32,698 nucleotides of DNA, taken from Myxococcales bacterium (GTDB lineage: Bacteria > Myxococcota_A > Polyangia > GCA-2747355). Shown in pieces: positions 16,318 through 23,896 of the stretch; the stretch's first letter is position 1; the number at the start of each line of letters is the position of its first letter. A model generated the notes under the pieces. The model was not told where the DNA came from. It made no database searches and was given only the letters and a program-made list of their open reading frames with translations. The stretch covers positions 1 through 32,698 of the forward strand of contig JAGQIK010000628.1 of the NCBI GenBank assembly GCA_020431405.1. Direction: 5' to 3'. Both the position numbers and the translations under genes were made by a program.

Positions 16318-16761
16318 ATGAACGGAAAAATGCTCTTCGCCGCCCTCGCCATCCTGCTCTGCTGCACGCCGCTCGCCTGCAGCAAGAAGGCACCACCCGA
16401 AGCCAAGGCCGCGCTGACCTCCGCGCTCGATGCCCTCGGCCAGGGCAATGCTGCCGCCTTCGTTGCCAAGGTCTTGCCCGCACAGCGCGCCAGCGTGCGC
16501 ACGCTGCGCCAGTGGCCGTTCTTCGCGGCCGTCAAGGGCTACAAGATCGACGACGAGCTGAGCAAAGGCACCGACAACGGCGCGCGTTTCATGACGCACG
16601 TGTACTTCGACGCCGCGCAGAAAGTCTTCACCACGCTCGGGTTCGAGCTCAAGCAAGCCGGCGGCGCGTGGGGCATCGATCTCAAGGAGACCATTCGTAT
16701 GCAGATCGCGATGAACGGCGCCGCGGCCTTCAACCGCTACAAGTTCGTGCGCAAGCGCTAG
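16318..16761 (+). CDS. small lipoprotein of unknown function
   Basis: The 147-residue protein begins MNGKMLFAALAILLCC and has a plausible lipobox ending at Cys21 (TPLAC-SKK). The Pro at -3 makes the signal less than ideal, so a normal signal peptide is possible. The mature part has a helix (KAALTSALDALGQGNAAAFVAKVL), a central RTLRQWPFFAAVKGYKIDDE and a strand-rich end (RFMTHVYFDAAQKVFTTLGFELKQAGGAWGIDL). This looks like the cystatin/NTF2-like fold of small DUF4878-type lipoproteins, though I cannot confirm it. It is 19 bases before the dihydroorotase gene and probably shares its transcript. The palindrome GCGCTAGCGC (16755-16764) surrounds the stop codon. Confidence 0.8.
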   Translation: MNGKMLFAALAILLCCTPLACSKKAPPEAKAALTSALDALGQGNAAAFVAKVLPAQRASVRTLRQWPFFAAVKGYKIDDELSKGTDNGARFMTHVYFDAAQKVFTTLGFELKQAGGAWGIDLKETIRMQIAMNGAAAFNRYKFVRKR

Positions 16762-16780
16762 CGCGCGTGGAGCTTCGCTG

Positions 16781-18088
16781 ATGCCCGAGTTTTTCGAGCC
16801 TCGTGACCGCGCGACCCTCGTCAGCGGCGTGCGCGTCATCGACATCGCCGCCGACGTGGACCGCAGCGCCGACGTGCTGCTGGCGCCGGGGCGCATCACA
16901 CTCGACCCGCGCGCAGCCGACGTTCCCGACGACGCGCTGCGCATCGATGGCGCCGGCCTGTGGGCGCTGCCAGGTCTCATCGATCTGCAGGTGCACTTCC
17001 GGCAGCCCGGCTTCGAGCACAAGGAAGACATCGCCAGTGGCAGCCGCGCCGCGCTGGCCGGCGGCGTGACCACCGTCGTCGTGATGCCCAACACCAAGCC
17101 CACGCTCGACACCGCCGAGGCGGTGGCGTTTCAAGGCGCCGAGGCGCAGCGCGTGCACGGCGTGCGCGTGCTCGTCGCGGCGGCGGCCACCGAAGGCATC
17201 GCGGGCAAACGGCTCACCGATCACGCCGCGCTGCAGGGCGCCGGCGCCGTGGCCGTCACCGACGACGGCTATCCCCTCTCGGACGACGCGCTGATGCGCG
17301 CCTCGCTCGAGCAGTGCGCCAAGCTCGACTTGCTCTTCATGCAGCACGCCGAAGACATGTCGCTAAGCCACGGCGAGCCGATGACGCGCGGCGCCACCAG
17401 CGAGGCGCTCGGCGTGTCGGGCCAGCCCGCCGACGCCGAAGGGGCGATGGTCGAGCGCGACGTGGCGCTCGTCGGCGAGACAGGTGCGCGCTACCACGTG
17501 CTGCACCTCTCCACCGCGCGCAGCCTGCGCGCCGTGCGCGCCGCCAAGGCCAAGGGGCTCGCGGTGACCTGCGAGGCCTCGCCGCACCATCTGCTGCTCA
17601 CCGACGAAGCCTGCGCCGGCGGCGACACGCACTTCAAGATGAACCCGCCGCTGCGCAGCGAAGCGGACCGTCAGGTGCTGCTCGCGGGCATCGCCGATCG
17701 CAGCATCGACGCCGTCGCCACCGACCACGCGCCGCACTCGGCCGAGGAGAAGGCGCGCGGCTTTCGCGAGGCGCCTTTCGGTGTGATCGGCCTCGAGACC
17801 GCCTTCGCCGCGCTGCTCTCGCTGGTCGAGCAGGGCGTGATCGACGACAGGCGCGCCGCGGAGCTGATGACCGCGGGGCCGGCCCACGTGCTTCGCCGCG
17901 CGGACCTCGGCAGCATCGCGCGCCCGGGCAGCGTCGCCGATCTCTGCCTGGTCGATCCCGCGCGGCGCTTCACGGTCAGCGAGCAGACGCTCTTCGGGCG
18001 TTCCAAGAACTCGGCGTTTCTCGGGCGCGAGATGCCGGGACGGGTGGTGGCCACGTTCGTCGACGGGAGGCTGCGTTACCGCGTATAG
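16781..18088 (+). CDS. pyrC: dihydroorotase, class I
   Basis: The 435-residue amidohydrolase matches class I dihydroorotase, which closes carbamoyl-aspartate to dihydroorotate in pyrimidine synthesis. Motifs are GLIDLQVHFRQPG (65-77), KEDIASGSRAALAGGVT, MPNTKP, AVTDDGYPLSDDALM (Asp161/Asp162), His189 in MQHAED, His242 in LHLST, EASPHHLLL, FKMNPPLR and the catalytic ATDHAPHS (Asp315). The first metal motif reads D-L-Gln70-V-His72 where most class I enzymes have D-x-His-x-His. I recall QVHF forms among annotated dihydroorotases, so this may be a natural subgroup, but activity is not certain. It could be a non-catalytic partner of PyrB or act on another ureide. No other pyrimidine gene is in the window. 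Confidence 0.9.
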   Translation: MPEFFEPRDRATLVSGVRVIDIAADVDRSADVLLAPGRITLDPRAADVPDDALRIDGAGLWALPGLIDLQVHFRQPGFEHKEDIASGSRAALAGGVTTVVVMPNTKPTLDTAEAVAFQGAEAQRVHGVRVLVAAAATEGIAGKRLTDHAALQGAGAVAVTDDGYPLSDDALMRASLEQCAKLDLLFMQHAEDMSLSHGEPMTRGATSEALGVSGQPADAEGAMVERDVALVGETGARYHVLHLSTARSLRAVRAAKAKGLAVTCEASPHHLLLTDEACAGGDTHFKMNPPLRSEADRQVLLAGIADRSIDAVATDHAPHSAEEKARGFREAPFGVIGLETAFAALLSLVEQGVIDDRRAAELMTAGPAHVLRRADLGSIARPGSVADLCLVDPARRFTVSEQTLFGRSKNSAFLGREMPGRVVATFVDGRLRYRV

Positions 18089-18114
18089 CGTGGTGTACAA
18101 TCGATGATTCGTAC

Positions 18115-19986
18115 GTGTCTCGCACGCTCCTCAGCGCGCTCTGCGCCCTCGCTGTAGTCAGCACTGCTCCGGTTGCGAGCGCTCGGCGTACGCGGCCAGG
18201 CACGGCAACGCCCAACCTCGTGCGGCCCGACGCCGGTGGGCGCGCGCCGGCGCCGATGCCGGAGGTCGGCGGGGCGCCCAGCGGCGCCGGCGTTGGCTCG
18301 GGCAGCGGCGTTGGCTCGGGCAGTGGCACAGGCAGCGGCAGCGGCAGCGGCGGCTTTGGCGCCACCGTCGGGCGCGCCTTCGACAGCGCGCGCGTGCAGC
18401 TGCTCGGCTGGCACGCCGAGCTCGCCAAACACATGCCGTCGGCCGCGGCGTGGGCCGTGCTCGCCTCGCCGCTGTGGCTGCTGCTGCTGATCATCATCGT
18501 GCGTCGTGCGCGCGCCAAGCGCCGCCGCCGGCAGGCACCCGCCTTCGCCGGCGCGGGCAAGCGCAAAGCCGTGCGCGGTGGCGCCGCTGCCGCCGACGCG
18601 AGCAAAGCCAGCGCCGACGCCGAGCAGGGCGGGTCGCGTCCGCCGCGCGCGCGCAAGCAGACCTTCGTCGATCCGGCGCGCGAGATCCCCGCACCGCAAC
18701 GCGTGTTGCTCGCCTCCACCAGCGACGTCAGCTCGTTTTATCGCACGCTGATCTGCGCCGGCGCCGAGCCCGACGCGTTCGGCGCGCTGGCCACCTCCGC
18801 GCGCACCTGCTTCGACCACGCCGGCTGGGCTGCCGCCGTCGCCGACGGTACGCCAGCACACCTGGCGCGCTTGCGTCGTGACTGGGCTGCGCGCATCGCC
18901 GTCGAGCGCGCCGTCACGTGGCTGCGCGAGCACCCGCGCCTCGACGGGCTCGAGGTCCACACGCCGACGCAGCTCGACGACCCGGAGCTGCCCGGCCTCG
19001 ACGTCACGCGGCTCGACGGCCTCGGCGCGCAGCTCGACGACGAGCAGCGCGACGCGCTCGAGACGGCGCGCGAGTCGGCGGGTGATGTCATCGCCGACAT
19101 CGAAAACCCCGCCTCGTTGCTCGGCGCCGCGCTGCGCTGGCGCAGCAGCGGTCGCTCGCCGCTGTTACCTGCGCCGAGCACCGACGGCGCCGGCGCCGAC
19201 AAGATCGCGATCGAGCCGGCACGCATCTTTCGCTCCTGGCTGCTGCTCGAGGGACTCTCGGCGTGGCGGCGCGCGCCGGAGCTCGGTCTCAAGATGCCGA
19301 AGAACGAGGAGCTCGACCAGGCGCTCGACGAGCACTTTCGTCTGGTCGGCACCGCCGTCGCCGCCGAAGGCGCGGCGCTGCACGCGCTGTCGGCGCTCAG
19401 CGGCGGCAAGCTGCCCGGCTGCGGCACCATCCTCGCGTCGGTGGCCGGCGCCGCCTACAGCACGTCGTCGGTAGTGATGCGCATCTCCAAGCTCGCCGGC
19501 GATCTGCCGCCCGAGGTCGGCCGCGCCATGAGCACCCTTGGCGCGCGCGTCAGCTCTGCGCTCGCCGATCCGTCGAGCGGCGATGGTGCGCCGCTCGCGC
19601 GCAACGTGCCGCAGGTGCTCGGCGTCACGCTGCTCGAGGAGACGCGCGCGCGCCTGCCGCGCATCGAAGCGCTCTTCGACAAACGCAAGAGCGCGCCGCT
19701 GTGGGAGGGCGCATCGCTCGAGCCGCTGCGCCCCGACCGCGCGCTGTTCGAGCTGTACCGCGATCAGCTCGAAACGCAGCTCGAGCGCGCGCGCGGCGCT
19801 GGCGAGCGCTTGCAGGAGATCCTCGCGGCGCTCGACTACGCGGGCAAGGCCGGCGAGAACCGCGAGATCGCCAACCGGCGACTGGGTTACGCCGTGGCTG
19901 CGCTCGGCGTGCCGCTGCTGCGCGGGGCCAGCACCGAGCTGCTCTCGGCGGCACGCGAAGCGCTCAGCGCCGCGGCGGCGCTCTGA
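18115..19986 (+). CDS. large single-pass membrane protein, unknown function
   Basis: The frame is open well upstream over the pyrC gene; the GTG at 18115 is the first sensible start and begins a signal peptide (SRTLLSALCALAVVSTAPVASA). The 623-residue protein then has a Pro-rich stretch and a Gly-Ser linker at about 60-80. One strong transmembrane helix follows (about 110-130, AVLASPLWLLLLIIIVRRARAKRRRR). The cytoplasmic part of about 480 residues is helical and acidic, with a repeated Leu-Asp character (LDDPELPGLDVTRLDGLGAQLDDEQRDAL) and a final coiled segment (YRDQLETQLERARGAGERLQEILAALDYA). I recognise no enzyme domain. TACAAT lies 13 bases before the GTG. It is 26 bases after pyrC and probably in the same transcript. 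Confidence 0.75.
   Translation: MSRTLLSALCALAVVSTAPVASARRTRPGTATPNLVRPDAGGRAPAPMPEVGGAPSGAGVGSGSGVGSGSGTGSGSGSGGFGATVGRAFDSARVQLLGWHAELAKHMPSAAAWAVLASPLWLLLLIIIVRRARAKRRRRQAPAFAGAGKRKAVRGGAAAADASKASADAEQGGSRPPRARKQTFVDPAREIPAPQRVLLASTSDVSSFYRTLICAGAEPDAFGALATSARTCFDHAGWAAAVADGTPAHLARLRRDWAARIAVERAVTWLREHPRLDGLEVHTPTQLDDPELPGLDVTRLDGLGAQLDDEQRDALETARESAGDVIADIENPASLLGAALRWRSSGRSPLLPAPSTDGAGADKIAIEPARIFRSWLLLEGLSAWRRAPELGLKMPKNEELDQALDEHFRLVGTAVAAEGAALHALSALSGGKLPGCGTILASVAGAAYSTSSVVMRISKLAGDLPPEVGRAMSTLGARVSSALADPSSGDGAPLARNVPQVLGVTLLEETRARLPRIEALFDKRKSAPLWEGASLEPLRPDRALFELYRDQLETQLERARGAGERLQEILAALDYAGKAGENREIANRRLGYAVAALGVPLLRGASTELLSAAREALSAAAAL
18291..18352. repeat. Gly-Ser-coding tandem repeat
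   Basis: Two 18-base units (18291-18308 and 18309-18326, one mismatch) are followed by a GGCAGC hexamer run (18331-18348). Together they encode a flexible Gly-Ser linker just before the transmembrane helix of the membrane protein. Confidence 0.8.
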
Positions 19987-20097
19987 CAGGGCGCGTTGCG
20001 CCGCGCCCACCGGATCGTCTACGATTGCGCCGCGCGCGCGAGCCCTGCGATTCCCAATGGTTCGACGCCGTACCCACGGAGGGGAGGCGAGACATCG

Positions 20098-21702
20098 ATG
20101 AGACCCGAAGACAGGGATCGGATCCAGGTCGAGGTTGTCAGCCGCATCGTCGAGAACCACATGAAGCGGGCGCGCAGCGCGCCCGAGGGGTATCTCGAGA
20201 CGCTGGTCAACGACACGCTCTATCACGAACAACAGCGCCTCAAACGCGAGTCGAGCAGCAAGCGTGTGCGCGACGACAAGTCGTTCTACGGCGGCATCAA
20301 GCGCCGCATGCGCCACGCGTCGGACCATGACCTGCGCGGGCTGATCGACGAGATGTCGCGTCACTTCGTGCGCGAGGTGGTCGGCAACTTCGACGACCGC
20401 GTCTACAAGCTCTCCACGTCGGTGATCCCGACGGGCCTGTCGCTGCTGCTCAACGCGCAGTCGCCGGCGCGGCTGTTCTCGCTCGAGAACCTGCGCGACG
20501 GCCTCGCCGACCACCTGATCGTGCAAGGCGAGGTCGACCACGTGCGGGGATTGCTCGACCACGGCACGCTGGTGGTCGTCCCGACGCACTCGTCGAACCT
20601 CGACAGCCCGCTGCTCGGCTACGCCGCGCACCTGATGGGGTTGCCGCCGCTGCTCTATGGCGCCGGGCTCAACCTCTTTACCAACCCGATGATCTCGTTC
20701 TTCATGCGCAACCTCGGCGCGTACCGCGTCGACCGCAAGAAGAACGCCGGGCTCTACAAGGAAGTGCTCAAGGAGTACGCCACCGTCGCGATGGAGATGG
20801 GTTACCACAACCTGTTCTTCCCCGGCGGCACGCGCAGCCGCAGCGGCGCGATCGAGCAGCACCTCAAAAAAGGGCTGCTCGGCACCGCCGTGCGCGCCTA
20901 CGTGGGCAACCTCAAGGCCAAGAAGGCCAAGCCCAACATCTACGTCGCGCCGTGCACGCTCTCGTACAAGCTCGTGCTCGAGGCCGAGACGCTGATCGAC
21001 GACCACCTCAAGGAGGTCGGCAAGTCGCGCTACATCATCTCCGACGACGAGTTTTCGCGGCCGCGCCGCATCTACAACTTCTTTTCGAACCTCGTCTCGC
21101 TCGACGCGAAGATCCTGATCACCTTCTCGCCGCCGCTCGATCTGTTCGGAAACCCCGTCAACCGCCAGGGCGAGAGCCTCGACCCGCACGGCCGCGTGAT
21201 CGATCCAGCTGGCTACGTCTCGCGCGACGGCGAGCCGGTCTACGACGACCAGCGCGATCACGAGTACACCAACGAGGTTGCCAGCGAGATCGGGCGCGCC
21301 TACATGGAGCACAACGTGATCCAGTCGACGAACCTGGTCGCGTTTTCGATCTTCAACCTGCTCTCGCGCAAGAACCCCGACCTCGACGTCTATCGCATTC
21401 TGCGCACCGGCGGCGACGAGCCCTCGTTCACCATGGCCGACGTGCACGTCGAGACCGAGCGCGTGCTGAGCACCCTCGACGAGATGGAGGCCGGCCCGCG
21501 CCTCGAGCGCGACCTGCGACGCGGTGACATCCAGGAGATCGTCGGCGACGCGCTCAAGACGTTCGCGCTCTACCACACGCGGCCCGCGGCGCGCCGGCGC
21601 GGCGACCGCGTCTTCCACGACGATCGCAACCTGCTGCTCTACTACGGCAACCGCCTGCGGGGCTACGACCTCGGCCGCAAGCTCGGCGTCAACTGGGCCT
21701 GA
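20098..21702 (+). CDS. PlsB-like glycerol-3-phosphate acyltransferase
   Basis: The 534-residue protein has the acyltransferase catalytic motif PTHSSNLDSP (His164 and Asp169, HX4D) and the downstream LGAYRVDRKK and FFPGGTRSRSG, which together bind the glycerol phosphate. The size and the long helical N-terminus resemble PlsB/GPAT rather than the short PlsC type. Later regions (IYVAPCTLSYKLVLEAETLIDDHL) match GPAT-like proteins. Such an enzyme puts the first acyl chain on sn-glycerol-3-phosphate at the membrane. GGGGAGG lies ten bases before the ATG; an upstream in-frame start at 19996 has no support. GpsA, which makes its substrate, follows at 20 bases, a strong functional hint. Confidence 0.9.
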   Translation: MRPEDRDRIQVEVVSRIVENHMKRARSAPEGYLETLVNDTLYHEQQRLKRESSSKRVRDDKSFYGGIKRRMRHASDHDLRGLIDEMSRHFVREVVGNFDDRVYKLSTSVIPTGLSLLLNAQSPARLFSLENLRDGLADHLIVQGEVDHVRGLLDHGTLVVVPTHSSNLDSPLLGYAAHLMGLPPLLYGAGLNLFTNPMISFFMRNLGAYRVDRKKNAGLYKEVLKEYATVAMEMGYHNLFFPGGTRSRSGAIEQHLKKGLLGTAVRAYVGNLKAKKAKPNIYVAPCTLSYKLVLEAETLIDDHLKEVGKSRYIISDDEFSRPRRIYNFFSNLVSLDAKILITFSPPLDLFGNPVNRQGESLDPHGRVIDPAGYVSRDGEPVYDDQRDHEYTNEVASEIGRAYMEHNVIQSTNLVAFSIFNLLSRKNPDLDVYRILRTGGDEPSFTMADVHVETERVLSTLDEMEAGPRLERDLRRGDIQEIVGDALKTFALYHTRPAARRRGDRVFHDDRNLLLYYGNRLRGYDLGRKLGVNWA

Positions 21703-21722
21703 GGCCAGCGAAGGGGAAAGAC

Positions 21723-22733
21723 ATGCACGAGAACGTCGCGGTCGTTGGCTCCGGCAGCTGGGGAACGACCATCGCCAAGATCCTGGGCGACAACAACGTG
21801 CCGACCCTGCTGTGGGCGCGGCGCGAGGACGCCTGTCGCGAGATCAACGAAACGCGCCAGAACGAAAAGTACCTGCCCGGGGCGCGCCTCGGCGAGAGCA
21901 TCAGAGCGACGCACGACCTGCAGGAGGTCTGCGAGCGCTGCAAGGCGATCGTGATGGTGGTGCCGTCGCACGGCGTGCGCCAGGTGGCCTTCGACATGGG
22001 CCACTACCTCACCGGCGAGCACGTGATGGTGCACGCCGTCAAAGGCATCGAGGTCGACACCTTCAAGCGCATCAGCGAGATCCTGCGCGAGGAGACCTGC
22101 GTCAAGAAGATCGGCGTGCTCTCCGGTCCCAACCTCGCGCGCGAGCTGGCGGCGCAGCAGCCGGCCGGCACGCTGGTGGCCTCGCGCTTCAACGAGGTCT
22201 TCAAGCGCTTCCACAAGGCGCTGCACAACAACTACTTCCGCGTCTATGGCGGGCGCGACGTGGTCGGCGCCGAGGTCGGCGGCGCCTTCAAGAACATCGT
22301 CGCGCTGGCGGCCGGCATCGTCGATGGGCTCGGCCTCGGCGACAACACCAAGGCGCTGCTGCTGACGCGCGGCATGGCCGAGATGGGCAAGCTCGGTGCC
22401 GCGATGGGCGCAGACCTTCTGACCTTCGGTGGCATGGCCGGCATCGGCGACCTGATGGCGACCTGCGCCTCGCCGCTGTCGCGCAACCACCAGGTCGGCG
22501 AGCGGCTGGCCAAGGGCGAGACCCTCGAGCAGATCCGCGCCGCGATGTTCATGGTCGCCGAGGGCGTCAAGACCACGCGCGCTGTGCACGCCTACGCGCA
22601 GTACAAGGGGCTCGACCTGCACATCGTCGCCGCCGTGCACCGGCTGCTCTACGAAGGCGCCACCGTGCCGGAGGCGATCCGCGATCTGATGGCCGTGCCC
22701 ACGGGCGCGGAGTTCGACGGCAACCTGCGCTAG
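21723..22733 (+). CDS. gpsA: NAD(P)+-dependent glycerol-3-phosphate dehydrogenase
   Basis: This 336-residue enzyme is a clear GpsA. It has the nucleotide-binding GSGSWGTTIA (9-18), LPGARL, MVVPSHGVR, HAVKGIE with the catalytic-site lysine, VLSGPNLARELA, GGAFKNIVALAAGIVDGLGLGDNTKA and FGGMAGIGDLMATC. It reduces dihydroxyacetone phosphate to sn-glycerol-3-phosphate in the cytoplasm, the entry to phospholipid synthesis. GAAGGGGAAAG is a good ribosome site. It sits between a PlsB-like acyltransferase and a HAD phosphatase, forming a glycerolipid cassette. The palindrome GCGCTAGCGC (22727-22736) lies over the TAG stop. Confidence 0.96.
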   Translation: MHENVAVVGSGSWGTTIAKILGDNNVPTLLWARREDACREINETRQNEKYLPGARLGESIRATHDLQEVCERCKAIVMVVPSHGVRQVAFDMGHYLTGEHVMVHAVKGIEVDTFKRISEILREETCVKKIGVLSGPNLARELAAQQPAGTLVASRFNEVFKRFHKALHNNYFRVYGGRDVVGAEVGGAFKNIVALAAGIVDGLGLGDNTKALLLTRGMAEMGKLGAAMGADLLTFGGMAGIGDLMATCASPLSRNHQVGERLAKGETLEQIRAAMFMVAEGVKTTRAVHAYAQYKGLDLHIVAAVHRLLYEGATVPEAIRDLMAVPTGAEFDGNLR

Positions 22734-22769
22734 CGCGCGGCGCGCGAGCACCGACTGCGAGGCGAGAGC

Positions 22770-23771
22770 ATGCGTGGCTTCCCCATCGACCGCTGCGTCT
22801 ACCGCGACTACCCCGCCGACTTCGAGGGCGACGTCTTCATCTGCGACATCGACCGCACCTACCTGGCGACACGCATCTCGTCGCTGTCGGGCATGGCGCG
22901 TGTGCCGTTCGAGTTCGCCGTCGACAAGCGCGCCATCGACGGCATGACCGCGCTGCTCAAGGAGGTGCGGCGCGGCCCCGGGCACCACAGCCGCTCGACG
23001 CCGCTCTACTTCGTGTCCGCCTCGCCCGCGCAGCTGCGCTCGGTGATCGAGCGCAAGATGATGATCGACGGGCTCGAGTTTGACGGCAGCACCTTCAAAG
23101 ACTGGTTCGGCGTGGTCAAGGGGATGCGCCTGGCGCGCTTCCGCGAGCAGATCGGCTTCAAGCTGACCGCGCTGCTGAGCCTGCGCGCCGAGCTGCCGCC
23201 GCGCGTGCGCGAGACGCTGATCGGCGACGACCTCGAGAGCGACCCGGTGATCTTCGCGCTCTACGCCGATATTCTCAGCGGACGGCTCTGCGGCGACGCG
23301 CTGCTCGCGACGCTGCGGCGCCACGGCGTCTCCGACGACGACGCGGCGGCGATCGTCGAGCTCAAGTCGCGGGTCCCCGACATCGAGGGCGTGCGGCGCG
23401 CCTACATCCGCCTCGAGCGTCACCCCGACGGCGAGGCGCTGCGCCAGCTGGCGCCCTTCGTCGTGCCGTGCCGCAGCGCGCTGCAGATGGCGGCCTCGCT
23501 GTGGACGCACGGCTACATCAACGCCGATGGCGTGATCAACGTCGGGCGCGAGCTCATCAAGCGCCGCTACTCGCGCGACGAGCTCACCGAGCACCTCTCT
23601 GACGCGGCGCGCCGTGGGCTGATCGCCGGCGACGGGGCGCGGGAGCTGCAGCAGCTGCTCGTGCACGCGGCGATGGTGCGCGACGAGCCGCTGCCGGCGG
23701 TCGATCCGGCCTGGGCGATGCAGCTGGCCAAGCAAACGACGTTCTGGACGCCGGCCGAACAACGCGGCTAG
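22770..23771 (+). CDS. HAD-type phosphatase resembling App1/DUF2183
   Basis: The 333-residue protein has HAD phosphatase motifs: DIDRT (Asp26, Asp28, DxDxT), Ser83 in YFVSASPAQL, Lys131 in GFKLTALL and GDDLESD (Asp153, Asp154). The order and spacing, with the S-x-SPxQL and K-x3-L stretches, resemble the App1/DUF2183 group, which in yeast includes a phosphatidate phosphatase. After about residue 200 there is a helical C-terminal domain with a winged-helix look (RYSRDELTEHLSDAARRGLIAG). It follows gpsA by 36 bases. Given the acyltransferase and GpsA before it, a lipid phosphate such as phosphatidate or a lyso form is a reasonable substrate, but this is inference from context. GAGGCGAG precedes the ATG. 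Confidence 0.85.
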   Translation: MRGFPIDRCVYRDYPADFEGDVFICDIDRTYLATRISSLSGMARVPFEFAVDKRAIDGMTALLKEVRRGPGHHSRSTPLYFVSASPAQLRSVIERKMMIDGLEFDGSTFKDWFGVVKGMRLARFREQIGFKLTALLSLRAELPPRVRETLIGDDLESDPVIFALYADILSGRLCGDALLATLRRHGVSDDDAAAIVELKSRVPDIEGVRRAYIRLERHPDGEALRQLAPFVVPCRSALQMAASLWTHGYINADGVINVGRELIKRRYSRDELTEHLSDAARRGLIAGDGARELQQLLVHAAMVRDEPLPAVDPAWAMQLAKQTTFWTPAEQRG

Positions 23772-23896
23772 CGATTTCCCGCGGCGCATTTCATGTCACA
23801 CTAGAGAGGTCTCGTTCGCAGGAGCCTCTCGTACCCAAGCGCCGTCCGCCCCTCGCTCGACTCGGTCGCGCACCCTCTTCGGCGGGCGCTGTTCGG

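Noticed and set aside
19165-23789. Two long minus-strand open frames (19165-21618 and 21663-23789)
   Set aside because: They are antisense to the membrane protein, PlsB-like, gpsA and HAD genes, which carry clear motifs. The antisense products are His/Arg/Val-rich without domains.
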